Shown here: one piece after another, positions 29,463-38,130 of the stretch
Position numbering within the stretch: the stretch's first letter is position 1
How the letters are laid out: each line of letters begins with the position of its first letter
NCBI GenBank assembly: GCA_963770045.1
Contig: CAVYOD010000020.1
Span: forward strand, 98,818 to 162,817
DNA from: CAVYOD01 sp963770045
GTDB taxonomy: Bacteria > Acidobacteriota > Aminicenantia > Aminicenantales > CAVYOD01
Direction: 5' to 3'
DNA: 64,000 bases
Notes under the pieces: generated by a model
What the model saw: only the letters and a program-made list of their open reading frames with translations
The model's database searches: none
Told to the model about the DNA's origin: nothing
Translations under genes and position numbers: made by a program

Positions 29463-32400
29463 ATGGATAACACCCAATTTCGGAAGTCCGAAGCGGCCGA
29501 GCTCAGCCGAAAAATCAGGGAACTTCTGCCCCTGGCCTTGCTCCAGGACAAGTCCTGGGCGGCCCAAAAGCTCCAGAGAATCCTCCAGAGAAAACACGGG
29601 ATTGGCGACCGGAGCCTCGTCCAGGATCTCAACTTTCTCATAAAGAAGCTTGAAGAGTCCGCCCGAGAAAGAGAGAATCGCCTCCGCCGCAAGCCCAGGC
29701 TCCATTTCCCCAAAGAGCTTCCGATCACGGCCAGGCGGCACGATATTGTGCGGGCCATCAGGCAAAATCGCGTCGTCATTATCTCGGGAGAGACGGGCTG
29801 CGGGAAGAGCACTCAGATCCCCAAGATGTGCCTTGAAGCGGGACAGGGTATCTCCGGCAAGGTCGGCTGCACCCAGCCGCGTCGGATCGCGGCCATCACG
29901 ATCGCCCACCGCATCGCCGAGGAGCTGGGAGAGACGCTGGGTCGCTCGGTCGGCTATAAGATCCGCTTCCAGGACAAGACTCCCCACGAGGCCTACATCA
30001 AGATCATGACCGACGGCATGCTTCTGGCTGAGACTCAGTCCGACCGGATGCTCTATGAATACGACACGCTCATCATCGACGAGGCCCACGAGCGAAGCCT
30101 GAACATCGATTTCCTGCTGGGGATCGCGCGGACGCTCGTCGACCTCAGGCCCGAGCTGAAGCTCATCATCACGTCGGCGACTCTGGATACGGAAAAATTC
30201 TCCCAGGCGTTCCACAACGCGCCGGTCATCCATGTCAGCGGGAGGATGTATCCGGTCGATCTGGAATATCTGCCCCCGGAGTCGGCGCCCGGAGACCTGG
30301 ACGCGGCCGATTATGTTGATCTGGCCGTGTACGCGATCAACCTGATCAAGACGAAAAAACGCCCCGGAGACATCCTGGTCTTCATGCCCACCGAGCAGGA
30401 CATCCTCGAGACCTGCGAACGGCTCGAAGGAAAGCGTTATTCGGGAACCTCAGTTTTGCCCTTGTACGCCAGGCTTCCGGCCGCCCAGCAGGGCCGCGTC
30501 TATTCGGTCGCCGGCCCGAAGATCGTCATCGCCACGAACGTGGCCGAGACCTCACTCACCATCCCAGGGATCCGCTATGTCATCGACACGGGACTCGCCC
30601 GCATCTCCGAATACCAGCCCGGGACAAGGATCCACAGCCTGCCGATCAGCCCCGTCTCCAGAAGCAGCGCCGACCAGAGAAAAGGCCGCTGCGGCCGGGT
30701 CGAGGCGGGGTTGTGCATCAGGCTCTACTCTCAGGAGGATTATGAATCCAGACCCCAATTCACTCCGCCGGAGATCCTGCGTTCCAACCTGGCCGAAGTG
30801 ATTTTGCGCATGATCTTTCTCCGTCTGGGGCTTCCCTCGGATTTCCCTTTTGTGGACAAGCCGCAGCCCAAGAATATCAAGGACGGCTACGAAACGCTTT
30901 CTGAATTGGGCGCAACAACAGGGAAGCCGCCCGACACCGAGCTGACGCCTCTCGGCCGGCAGATGGCTCAGATGCCGCTCGACCCGAGGATTTCGAGGAT
31001 GTTACTCGAGGCGGCCAAAGAGGGATGTGTCCATGAAGTGGCGGTCATCGCCTCGGTCCTGGGCATCAGGGACCCCCGGGAGAGGCCCCCGGAGAAAGCG
31101 GCGCAGGCGGACGAAAAACACGGCCTTTTCAAGAACTCGGATTCAGATTTCCTGACGCTCCTCAACATCTGGGACCGCTATCACAGCCCGAGCGGAAACC
31201 TGACCTCCCGCAACAAACAACGCCAATTCTGCCAGGAGCACTTCCTGTCCTTCACCCGGATGCGGGAATGGGTCTACGTCCATGACCAGATCCTTTCCAT
31301 CATGAAAGAACAGGGAATTCCACTGGGGCGGACGGAAAAAACCGAAATCTCGGCGTCGCTTTATGCCGGGATCCACCGCTCCATTCTCAGCGGCTTCCTC
31401 TCCAATATCGCCGTCCACAAGGAGAAGAATTTCTACGAAGCGGCCAAAGGACGCGAGGTGATGGTCTTCCCGGGTTCTGCGCTGTTCGGCAAATCCCGCC
31501 CCTGGATCGTGGCCGCGGAAATGGTCCGCACCTCCCGGCTCTTCGCCCGGACCGCTGCCAGGATAGATCCCGGCTGGCTGGAAGAGTTGGGCGGGGACCT
31601 CTGCCGGTATTCGTACTCCGAGCCGCGCTGGGACAAAGACCGAGGCGAAGTCCGGGCGACCGAGCGGGTCAACCTGTTTGGCCTGGAAATCGTTTCGGGA
31701 AGAGATGTGCCCTACGGCCCTGTGAATCCCGAAGAAGCCCACGGGATCTTTATTCGAAAAGCGCTGGTCGAAGGACAAATCAAGGAGCCCCCGGCCTTTC
31801 TCAAGCACAACCTGGCCCTCGTCCAGAAGATCTCGACGATGGAGCAAAAATTGAGACGGCGGGACATCCTGGCGGGAGATGAGGCCCTGGCCGATTTCTA
31901 TTCCCAACGGCTGGCCGGCGTCTATGACCTCTCCGGCCTGGAAAAGAGAATGCGGGCGAAGGGGAGCGATGATTTTTTGAGGATGGGTGAAAAGGACGTC
32001 CTCCTTTTCTTCCCGGACGACAAAGAGCTGGCCCTTTTCCCGGACGAAATTGCGCTTGGGGACAGGAAATTTAGCGCTTCCTATAAATTTGCACCGGGCG
32101 ATGAAGGGGACGGGGTCACCGTCAAGGTGCCGTCCGCCCTGATCAAGAGCCTGCCGCCTGAGTCGCTCGAATGGGGGGCGCCCGGACAGTTCAAAGAAAA
32201 AGTGGCCGCGCTCATCAAGGGCCTCCCGAAGCGTTACCGGAAGCTGCTCCTGCCCGCTTCAGAAAAGGCGGAGGCGATCGTAAAAGAAATGACCGTCAGC
32301 GATCCATCTCTCTTCAAGAACCTGGCCCGCTTCGTCAAAGAAAAATTCCAGGTGGACATTCCGTCCACGGAATGGGAGAAAGCGGATATCCCCATCTATC

Positions 32401-33416
32401 TGAGAACACGTGTCTCGGTCACCGATACTTTTGGCCGCGAGTTGGCCTCGAGCCGGGACCTCGAGCTTCTGAAGAAAACGCTGAAACCTTCGGGCGTGGC
32501 CGAGGATTCCCCGGTCTGGAAAAAGGCCAAGGAGCAATGGGAAAGAACCGGGCTCGATTCTTGGGATTTCGGTCCCCTGCCTGAATCGATCCTTATCGGA
32601 CCCTTCATAGTCGGATATCCCGGCCTCGAACCGGCGGACAAAGGCGTCAATCTCAGGCTTTATAAAACCAAGGAGGAGGCGGAGGCATCCCACATCAAGG
32701 GAGTCGAAGCTCTTCTCCTCCCGCGGTTCGCCAAAGACCTGGAATTCATGAAAAGATATTTAACCCTGCCGGAAGAATTCGCCACGGCCGCTCTTTATTT
32801 TGGCGGAAAGAGCGCCCTGGAAAAAGGGGTTATCGAAGCCTTGCGCAAAGACATTTTTCAGAAGAATCTCCGCTCCAAAGAGGACCTCGAGAGCTATGCG
32901 GCCACGATCGTCAGGGCGCTCTTCGAGAGGGGCCACGCCTGGCGTGAGGCGACGCTCCGAGTCCTGGACGCCTATCAAAAGACCCGCCGGACGCTTCAAG
33001 AAATCGACCAGGCCGGCCGGTCAGGCCGCACCCTGAGCGCTCTGCTCGCACAGATCAGGGAGGAGCTCGAGAACCTTGTCCCCAACAATTTTCTGGAAAT
33101 CTATTCGCTGGAAAGAATCGCCCATCTTCCCCGTTACCTGGGCGCCCTGATGCTCCGAGCCGAGCGCGCCAGTAACGATCCGCAGAAGGACCTCAAGAAG
33201 GCGGCCCAGGCCGAGGGTTTCATAAAAGCTTTTGAACAGCTGCAAAAACGCATTTCCCGCCAAGCCTCTCCGGAAAAGAAAAAGGCGGTCGAAGAGCTCC
33301 GCTGGATGATCGAGGAGTTCAAGGTCTCCCTTTTTGCCCCGGAGCTCAAGACGCCCTTTCCGATCTCGGCCAAACGCCTGGTCGCGAAGCTTAAAGAGAT
33401 CGGCGAAGTGGATTGA
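29463..33416 (+). CDS. hrpA: ATP-dependent RNA helicase HrpA (DEAH box)
   Basis: A 1317-residue protein, close to the usual 1300. It has Walker A GETGCGKST at residues 109-117, motif Ia TQPRRIAA, DEAH at 206-209, motif III SAT, motif V TNVAETSLTIPGIRYVIDTG, and motif VI QRKGRCGR. Next come the ratchet/OB regions (LTPLGRQMAQMPLDPRISRM) and the long HrpA-specific C-terminal domain (DUF3418). It unwinds RNA and rescues stalled ribosomes on mRNA. The coding sequence is entirely open over nearly 4 kb, which argues against a uniformly high indel-error rate in this assembly. Confidence 0.95.
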   Translation: MDNTQFRKSEAAELSRKIRELLPLALLQDKSWAAQKLQRILQRKHGIGDRSLVQDLNFLIKKLEESARERENRLRRKPRLHFPKELPITARRHDIVRAIRQNRVVIISGETGCGKSTQIPKMCLEAGQGISGKVGCTQPRRIAAITIAHRIAEELGETLGRSVGYKIRFQDKTPHEAYIKIMTDGMLLAETQSDRMLYEYDTLIIDEAHERSLNIDFLLGIARTLVDLRPELKLIITSATLDTEKFSQAFHNAPVIHVSGRMYPVDLEYLPPESAPGDLDAADYVDLAVYAINLIKTKKRPGDILVFMPTEQDILETCERLEGKRYSGTSVLPLYARLPAAQQGRVYSVAGPKIVIATNVAETSLTIPGIRYVIDTGLARISEYQPGTRIHSLPISPVSRSSADQRKGRCGRVEAGLCIRLYSQEDYESRPQFTPPEILRSNLAEVILRMIFLRLGLPSDFPFVDKPQPKNIKDGYETLSELGATTGKPPDTELTPLGRQMAQMPLDPRISRMLLEAAKEGCVHEVAVIASVLGIRDPRERPPEKAAQADEKHGLFKNSDSDFLTLLNIWDRYHSPSGNLTSRNKQRQFCQEHFLSFTRMREWVYVHDQILSIMKEQGIPLGRTEKTEISASLYAGIHRSILSGFLSNIAVHKEKNFYEAAKGREVMVFPGSALFGKSRPWIVAAEMVRTSRLFARTAARIDPGWLEELGGDLCRYSYSEPRWDKDRGEVRATERVNLFGLEIVSGRDVPYGPVNPEEAHGIFIRKALVEGQIKEPPAFLKHNLALVQKISTMEQKLRRRDILAGDEALADFYSQRLAGVYDLSGLEKRMRAKGSDDFLRMGEKDVLLFFPDDKELALFPDEIALGDRKFSASYKFAPGDEGDGVTVKVPSALIKSLPPESLEWGAPGQFKEKVAALIKGLPKRYRKLLLPASEKAEAIVKEMTVSDPSLFKNLARFVKEKFQVDIPSTEWEKADIPIYLRTRVSVTDTFGRELASSRDLELLKKTLKPSGVAEDSPVWKKAKEQWERTGLDSWDFGPLPESILIGPFIVGYPGLEPADKGVNLRLYKTKEEAEASHIKGVEALLLPRFAKDLEFMKRYLTLPEEFATAALYFGGKSALEKGVIEALRKDIFQKNLRSKEDLESYAATIVRALFERGHAWREATLRVLDAYQKTRRTLQEIDQAGRSGRTLSALLAQIREELENLVPNNFLEIYSLERIAHLPRYLGALMLRAERASNDPQKDLKKAAQAEGFIKAFEQLQKRISRQASPEKKKAVEELRWMIEEFKVSLFAPELKTPFPISAKRLVAKLKEIGEVD

Positions 33417-33419
33417 ATC

Positions 33420-33854
33420 TTAGAAAGCGCCGAGCTGGCAATGGCGGATGCTGATTCCGAGCTTATCGGCCAGATAGCCCACTTGTATCCTCGGGATTTC
33501 GAAACGGGCGGCGACTTCCCAAGCAGCCAGGCAGGCGAGTTCTCCTTTAGAATCACGGGCAGAGCGGATAGCCTCTTCCAGCCCGGTCGGCACCGCGAGT
33601 TCAGCGACTCTGGCGGATTCCCAACCCTTGGAATGGCCCGGATAACCGAATAGCCCCAGCTGGCAAAGGTCGAGCTCTATCTGAAGGACATCAGCCGTCT
33701 TCCCCACGAGCAGCGGTTCTACCCCCCGTGTTTTCGCGATTTCAAAAGCCGACGCGCAGGTGAGCTTGTTTTTGTGTGTCCGGCCGCGGACGGCCTCGGC
33801 CAGGGTCTCGTTGACGATGAAATCAGTCGGTATTTTCTTATTTTTTAGGGCCAT
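33420..33854 (-). CDS. Two-repeat CQLG-domain protein, function unknown
   Basis: A 144-residue protein built from two homologous halves, residues about 14-71 and 88-144. Half one has LTCASAFEIAKTRGVEPLLV, then GKTADVLQIELDLCQLGLFG. Half two has LACLAAWEVAARFEIPRIQV, then GYLADKLGISIRHCQLGAF. Each half has one Cys at the domain start and one in the CQLG motif, so four cysteines (C33, C64, C108, C139) could bind a metal or cluster. The helical pattern (A-E-x-A ... VG..AD.L.I) looks like a small winged or HTH-like unit. ATG 33854 fits the spacing best. It is tail-to-tail with hrpA, 3 bp apart. The family was not confidently recognised. Confidence 0.6.
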   Translation of the reverse strand: MALKNKKIPTDFIVNETLAEAVRGRTHKNKLTCASAFEIAKTRGVEPLLVGKTADVLQIELDLCQLGLFGYPGHSKGWESARVAELAVPTGLEEAIRSARDSKGELACLAAWEVAARFEIPRIQVGYLADKLGISIRHCQLGAF

Positions 33855-34009
33855 GTTCACCTTCCTCTTCAACCGCGGTTAACCATCTGCAGCTCAAATA
33901 TATCCTTGAACAAAGGATTATGTCAATTTTCCTCCGTCCCTCGTGCCCGTGCCTTGAAAACAGTAAGGAGTGGGGGGGCAGGAGTAAGGGCCTCACTTTG
34001 TGCCATTCG

Positions 34010-34038
34010 TTGAAAAGGACCTATTCGTGTGTTATAAT
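34010..34038 (+). promoter_or_regulatory. Strong sigma70 promoter of the ABC importer operon
   Basis: TTGAAA at 34010-34015, exactly 17 bp, then a perfect TATAAT at 34033-34038. Transcription would start near 34045, leaving a leader of about 170 nucleotides before the ATG at 34214. Confidence 0.75.
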
Positions 34039-34044
34039 CGGCAG

Positions 34045-34213
34045 CCAGAGCTTCCAGAGGTCGGGAAAGCGCACCCCGACCATTGGTTCTCCGAACTGCA
34101 GCGCCTAAAGGATCGTTTCCCATGGCCTGCAGTCGAAGCGCCGGTCTTGTTGAACGGCCCAAGGCGGGAGTGGAAACGCGCCCGCCCCCCGTGTTTGGAA
34201 AGGAGGAAGCCGC
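34045..34213 (+). ncRNA. Structured 5' leader, candidate riboswitch or cis-regulatory RNA
   Basis: Between the promoter and the importer's first gene lie several strong helices. These are GGTCGGG/CCCGACC (34059-34081), GTTC-TCC-GAAC (about 34086-34096), two CTGCAG blocks able to pair (34096-34101 with 34127-34132), GCCGGT/ACGGC (34140-34158), and GGCGGG/CCCGCC (34163-34186), ending close to the AAAGGAGGAAG ribosome-binding site. A hairpin so near the binding site could control translation. The cobalamin-riboswitch core (GCCACTG) is absent, and no known class was recognised. Confidence 0.45.
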
Positions 34214-35318
34214 ATGCGCGCTGCAAAATTTCGTCCCTTCATATTCTTTTTCTTTCTCCTTTCTCTCGCCGTCATCGGGCCGATCTTTCCGGCCGCGCCG
34301 GGTGCCGGTCCTCCTTTTATCCAAATCGTCGACGCATCCGGTCAAACCGTTAAACTGGAAAAGGTTCCTCAGCGCATCTTGGTGCTGGGGCGCAGCCCAT
34401 ACGTCGTTTTGCACCTCCTTTATATGTTTCCGGAAGGCAAAGAGCGGTTGCTCGGCTCCGAAAAAAAGGGAAAACTCGCCAGCGATTTTTTGCCGCTCGT
34501 TGATCCTGGTTTCAAGGACAAGGTTTTTCTTGAATCAGACCCCGGTCCGGAGGAAATAGCGGCCCAACAGCCCGATCTTGTCCTCGTCAAGGGAATGGGC
34601 GTGGGCCTGCGGCGGGAATCGCTGGCCAAAGTCGGAATCCCTATCGTCTATCTGGGCCTCGAAACTCCCGAGCAGTTTTTTAAGGATGTGTCCAACCTCG
34701 GCATCATCCTCGGGAACGAACAACGGGCTAAGGAGATCAGCTCATTTTTCAAGAGCAGGATCGAGAGGGTGCAGAAAGCTGTTTCCAGCCTCAGAGAAAA
34801 CGAAAAACCGCGTGTCTTGCTGATCATGGCCACGCGACCGCGGAGGCACGGTCGGCATGCAAGTTCCGGCCACAGAATGGATGCAGACGATCCAGGTCCG
34901 GTCCGCTGGAGGAACGCCTGTCTGGCTGGAGGTCGCCCAGCGGACGAGCGGCTGGACAATCGTCAACCTGGAACAGATCGCCCTGTGGAATCCGGATCAG
35001 ATCTATGTCGTTATCTGGCACACTCTCGAGCCTCAACAGGTGATCGATGCGCTCAGGAAAGACTCAAGATGGAGCGCGCTCAAAGCCGTCAGGAGCAACG
35101 CTCTCTATGCCTTTCCGTCCGACATCTATGGATGGGATACACCGGACCCACGTTGGATTCTAGGAATGACCTGGCTGGCCGCGAGGATCCATCCCGCCCT
35201 CTTCAAAACCCTCGACATGAGCGAGGAAGTCTATCGTTACTTTGGCGAGCTGTACGGCCTGGACAGGAAAGCGGTTGATACCGGTCTCGGGCCGCACCTG
35301 AAAATGGACATCCACTGA
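34214..35318 (+). pseudogene. Periplasmic substrate-binding protein of a FecB/BtuF-type importer, one frameshift
   Basis: ATG 34214 follows AAGGAGGAAG. It has a signal peptide, then IVDASGQTVKLEKVPQRILV, the standard opening of siderophore/cobalamin binding proteins, and PGPEEIAAQQPDLVLVKGMG. A one-base shift near 34838 separates VLLIMATR from the rest: VGMQVPATEWMQTIQVRSAG, WTIVNLEQIALWNPDQIYVV, and DIYGWDTPDPRWILGMTWLA. Joined, it is about 368 residues with both lobes complete. The two downstream importer genes are intact, so the shift deserves checking by re-sequencing. The cargo could be a siderophore, cobalamin, haem or another chelate. Confidence 0.85.
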
Positions 35319-35322
35319 AACC

Positions 35323-36330
35323 ATGCCTCTCACGCCCGGCCGGAACAACCCCTCTCGCAGGCTCTGGTGGATCATCGGGATTGTGCTCTTGACCCTGGTC
35401 TTGTCTCTTCTCACCGGCCGTTATCCCCGGCCGATCCTGACTCCGCTCAAAGCTCTGCTCGAGAACGACCTCGCCCGAAACCTGGTTTTGAATCTCAGGC
35501 TGCCGCGGATTTTGGCTGCATTTATGCTCGGCCTTGTCCTCTCCGCCTCAGGAGCCGTTTTTCAGATGATCTTCCGAAACCCTCTTGTCGATTCCGGGTT
35601 TCTCGGCGTCTCCCAGGGGGCAGCGTTCGGGGCCTCGCTGGGCATCGTCTTCTTGGGAGGGGCAGCCTGGGCCGTCCAGACATCGGCCGCTTTTTTCGCC
35701 CTGCTGGGTCTTGCCGCCAGCTATTTCCTGGCCCGCCGGATCCGCCTGGGCGGCTGGGTCCTCCGGCTCGTCCTGGCCGGGATTGCGGTCGCGGCCATTT
35801 ATTCGTCCGGGACAGGGGGTATTAAGTACCTGGCCGAGCCAAGCAGGCAACTTCCAGATATCACATTCTGGATGCTGGGAGGCCTGTGGGGAATCACCTG
35901 GCCGGACATTTTGCACATCTTGCCGGTTGTCGTGCCCTCGCTCATCATCATCTACCTGATGCGATGGCGGCTGAACTTGCTTTCCATGCGCGATGAGACG
36001 GCTTTTTCTTTGGGCGTCCTGCCCGGGAGGGAACGCCTCGTGCTCCTCGTTGCCGCCGTGGCCTCGACGGCCGCAGTCGTCTCCAAGGCCGGCCAGATCG
36101 CCTGGGTGGGTCTCATCATTCCTCATATCGCCCGCAGGATCGTGGGTTCGGATGCCCAAAAGATGGTGCCCGCCGCCATGCTCCTGGGAAGCGTTTTCGT
36201 GCTTTTTTGCGATGACTTGGCGCGGACCGCTTTGTCCGGGGAGATCCCCCTCGGGATCCTGACCTCATTGATTGGAACCGTCTTGTTCCTCGGCCTGCTG
36301 ATAAGCCGGGGCTTGGGAGCGAGACAATGA
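35323..36330 (+). CDS. FecCD/BtuC-family ABC importer permease
   Basis: A 335-residue membrane protein. It has LNLRLPRILAAFMLGLVLSA SGAV near residues 50-72, FRNPLVDSGFLGVSQGAAFG, the coupling region LSMRDETAFSLGVLPGRERL, and GLIIPHIARRIVGSD, all classical FecCD signatures. About ten transmembrane helices are expected. The start ATG is 2 bp after the binding-protein stop, and its stop overlaps the ATPase start by 4 bp, so the three genes form one operon driven from 34010. Confidence 0.92.
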   Translation: MPLTPGRNNPSRRLWWIIGIVLLTLVLSLLTGRYPRPILTPLKALLENDLARNLVLNLRLPRILAAFMLGLVLSASGAVFQMIFRNPLVDSGFLGVSQGAAFGASLGIVFLGGAAWAVQTSAAFFALLGLAASYFLARRIRLGGWVLRLVLAGIAVAAIYSSGTGGIKYLAEPSRQLPDITFWMLGGLWGITWPDILHILPVVVPSLIIIYLMRWRLNLLSMRDETAFSLGVLPGRERLVLLVAAVASTAAVVSKAGQIAWVGLIIPHIARRIVGSDAQKMVPAAMLLGSVFVLFCDDLARTALSGEIPLGILTSLIGTVLFLGLLISRGLGARQ

Positions 36331-37136
36331 GCCGGCACGAGCCTTTGATCGCGGCCAGGGATTTGACATTTGCCTATCGGCGGGGCGGTCCAGATGTCCT
36401 TCGCGGGATCTCATTGGAGATCGAGTCTGGGACGATCACCGCTGTCCTCGGGCCGAACGGTTCAGGAAAGACGACCCTCCTAAACCTCCTGCTGGGCTGG
36501 CTCCAACCGCAGAAAGGCCAAATCGAGCTCGGAGGAAGACCTCATCATAGCTATTCCCGGCGGGCCTTGAGTCGGACAGTGGGACTCGTTCCCCAGGACG
36601 AACACGCGACTTTCGACTTGACCGTAAGCGAGTATGTCCTGCTGGGCCGTGCTCCCTACCTTGATTTCCTGGAAATGCCTAAGTCGGGCGATCGCGAGCT
36701 GGCCCTCCAGGCTCTCAAAACGACCGGCCTGGAGGCATTGCGGGAACGGTCCGTCTCCTCTCTCAGCAGCGGCGAGCGGCAGCTCGCTACACTGGCGCGT
36801 GCTCTCGCCCAGGAGCCTCAGATCCTTCTTCTTGACGAGCCGATGTCGCACCTTGATATCGGCAATACGAGGCGCATCCTCCATATCTTGGAGGCCATGA
36901 AAGAAAGAGGCCAGACAATCGTCTTTACGACTCATGATCCCAATATCGTTGCGTCCGTCGCTGATTCGGCGATATTGTTGAAAGAAGGCCGGCTGTTGGC
37001 TTCGGGCCCTGCGGCGGCGGTCCTGGATGCCCATAATCTCAGTGCAACCTATGGAGTCCCGGTCGAGGTCATCCGGATCAACGGCCGGCTGATCGTCTTG
37101 ACCGCGGCGAAGGAAGTCGAAAAGACGCTTCTATAG
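36327..37136 (+). CDS. ABC transporter ATP-binding protein (FecE/BtuD type)
   Basis: A 269-residue ATPase. Walker A is GPNGSGKTTL near residue 46, the Q-loop is LVPQDEH, and the signature SSLSSGERQLATLARALAQE is followed by Walker B ILLLDEPMSHLD and the switch His in VFTTHDPN. The start ATG overlaps the permease stop (ATGA). Together with the binding protein and permease it forms a complete type II importer. Confidence 0.93.
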   Translation: MSRHEPLIAARDLTFAYRRGGPDVLRGISLEIESGTITAVLGPNGSGKTTLLNLLLGWLQPQKGQIELGGRPHHSYSRRALSRTVGLVPQDEHATFDLTVSEYVLLGRAPYLDFLEMPKSGDRELALQALKTTGLEALRERSVSSLSSGERQLATLARALAQEPQILLLDEPMSHLDIGNTRRILHILEAMKERGQTIVFTTHDPNIVASVADSAILLKEGRLLASGPAAAVLDAHNLSATYGVPVEVIRINGRLIVLTAAKEVEKTLL

Positions 37137-37196
37137 GCTATGAGCCACGGCCGCGACGTAATTCCTCTGTGCCCGAATGAATCTTGCTTGATCAGG

Positions 37197-37390
37197 CGTC
37201 AGCCGTTCGGGAGCTGTCCAACTTGAGGAAGCCTCGGGACCAGGATAGCCCAATTATAATCCAGGGCAAAAACCTTCTTAAAGAGTGGGAGGCTCTCCTC
37301 GACTCGGCCGATAGAGGCAAGAGTAGAAAGCGGGCCAGAAGACCATTTCGGCGTTGTCCGGGTACATCTCCATGGCGGCCCTCGCCACAG
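37197..37390 (-). pseudogene. Remnant of a DUF1028 / putative peptidoglycan-binding C-terminal domain
   Basis: The minus strand carries AAMEMYPDNAEMVFWPA, then in another frame TLASIGRVEESLPLFKKVFA, then LDYNWAILVPRLPQVGQLPN. This matches the short C-terminal domain found after DUF1028 hydrolase domains. Two frames are needed and the N-terminal enzyme domain is absent, so only debris remains. It is joined directly to an IS91-like fragment upstream in the same orientation. Confidence 0.5.
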
Positions 37391-37394
37391 TCCG

Positions 37395-37540
37395 GACACC
37401 GTATGCCTGCAAATCGGCAGCGTAGGTTGCCGCAGTCCAAATGGCGCTCTACCACTTCCTTGATGACCGGCGAGGCGTCCGAAACCGAGATTGGGCGCAA
37501 AAAGGAAATTCTTACCCCCCAAAGACTATAGGAGATCACC
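37395..37540 (-). pseudogene. IS91-family transposase remnant (zinc-binding N-terminus)
   Basis: The minus strand reads KEVVERHLDCGNLRCRFAGI RCPDC. This is the start of the transposase zinc-binding domain that opens IS91/IS801 rolling-circle transposases (pattern YLDCG...FxRxRCxxC). Only about 45 residues remain before the text switches to the DUF1028-type debris at a point where both sequences read TGTGGCGAGGGCCGCC-like. IS91 elements mobilise adjacent DNA, which is relevant to the ere-like cassette 400 bp away. Confidence 0.6.
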
Positions 37541-37730
37541 TAAGAAAAAGGCGGTTTGGAAAATGACCAAGGAGCTAATCAGGAACGTCTGCTAGTGGCA
37601 CGCCCTTCAGGAGATTGCCCGGCAAGCCACGGTCTGTGCGTTCGCCAAGCGAGCCTGCAATCCCCGGACCCATGTCCCCCAGGGCGCTAACAGGCCCCGG
37701 ATTAGATCCTCTCTGGTGTGCGGCATAAAA
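37541..37730. other. Unassigned debris between the IS91 remnant and gene X
   Basis: 190 bases with no intact gene. The minus strand holds one short coding-like run (GSLGERTDRGLPGNLLKGVP), unrecognised, ending in a stop near 37590. Confidence 0.35.
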
Positions 37731-37901
37731 TCAGGCATAATGGCCCTGTGTCTGGATAATTTTTCCCGCTGCGGCGTGTTTAAGAACGGCAGTTTTTACC
37801 CGATCAATAAGTTGTGAAGTAGGCATTGCGATCGGCGTTAACTGAAGCTGAGTAAATCCTTGCCGCATTTTCCTATCGACCAATTCCTTATTGCGTGTAA
37901 A
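37731..37901 (-). pseudogene. Gene X fragment, middle part
   Basis: In the minus orientation this reads TRNKELVDRKMRQGFTQLQL, TPIAMPTSQLIDRVKTAVLK, HAAAGKIIQTQ and then a stop soon after. The first 26 codons duplicate the end of the gene X fragment at 39481-39773, and the following codons match the remnant at 7794. So gene X here is split by the palindrome plus ere-like gene. The protein family is not recognised. Confidence 0.6.
37822..37900. repeat. 79-bp direct repeat, left copy, flanking the ere-like cassette
   Basis: Matches 39481-39559 in the same orientation at 77 of 79 positions (differences near the CCTTGCCGC and ATCGACC segments). It encodes the RNKELVDRKMRQGF...TPIAM segment of gene X on the minus strand. 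The palindromic element begins 1 bp to its right. Confidence 0.9.
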
Positions 37902-38130
37902 TAGGGGTGACCTCACGAAAAGGAAAAAATCTTACGGTTAGAGTCCGCTCTTGTGAGATTTAGGTCAGAAAATCGCCGGAAAAACAGCAAAATAAGCCAT
38001 CATCTGACAGAACTTGAGAACCACGTATTGCACTAACGTCTTAGTTCTCAGCAGGCTTTGTCATGCTGGGCTTTTGCAGGATGCCAGCGGCTTAACGTAC
38101 AAAAATTTCCGTTTCGTGAGGTGACCCCTA
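37902..38130. repeat. 229-bp palindrome-ended element (second REPIN-like family)
   Basis: The ends TAGGGGTGACCTCACGAAA (37902-37920) and TTTCGTGAGGTGACCCCTA (38112-38130) are inverted copies with one mismatch. The interior is non-coding and contains further hairpins, such as TGAGAAC/GTTCTCA. A third, inverted partial arm lies beyond the ere-like gene at 39447-39459. The right end contains the stop codon of the ere-like gene. Confidence 0.8.

Noticed and set aside
29451..30233. 260-codon open frame antisense to the start of hrpA
   Set aside because: Pure shadow of the helicase; no motif, no start signal.
34045..34213. Cobalamin riboswitch
   Set aside because: The conserved GCCACTG core and the usual AAxCxGG/CGCGG arrangement are absent, despite the suitable downstream operon.
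37902..38130. Integron attC site downstream of the ere-like gene
   Set aside because: One GTTRRRY-like heptamer can be found on the minus strand near 38090, but the matching partner boxes and overall attC fold are missing, while long terminal inverted repeats explain the element better.
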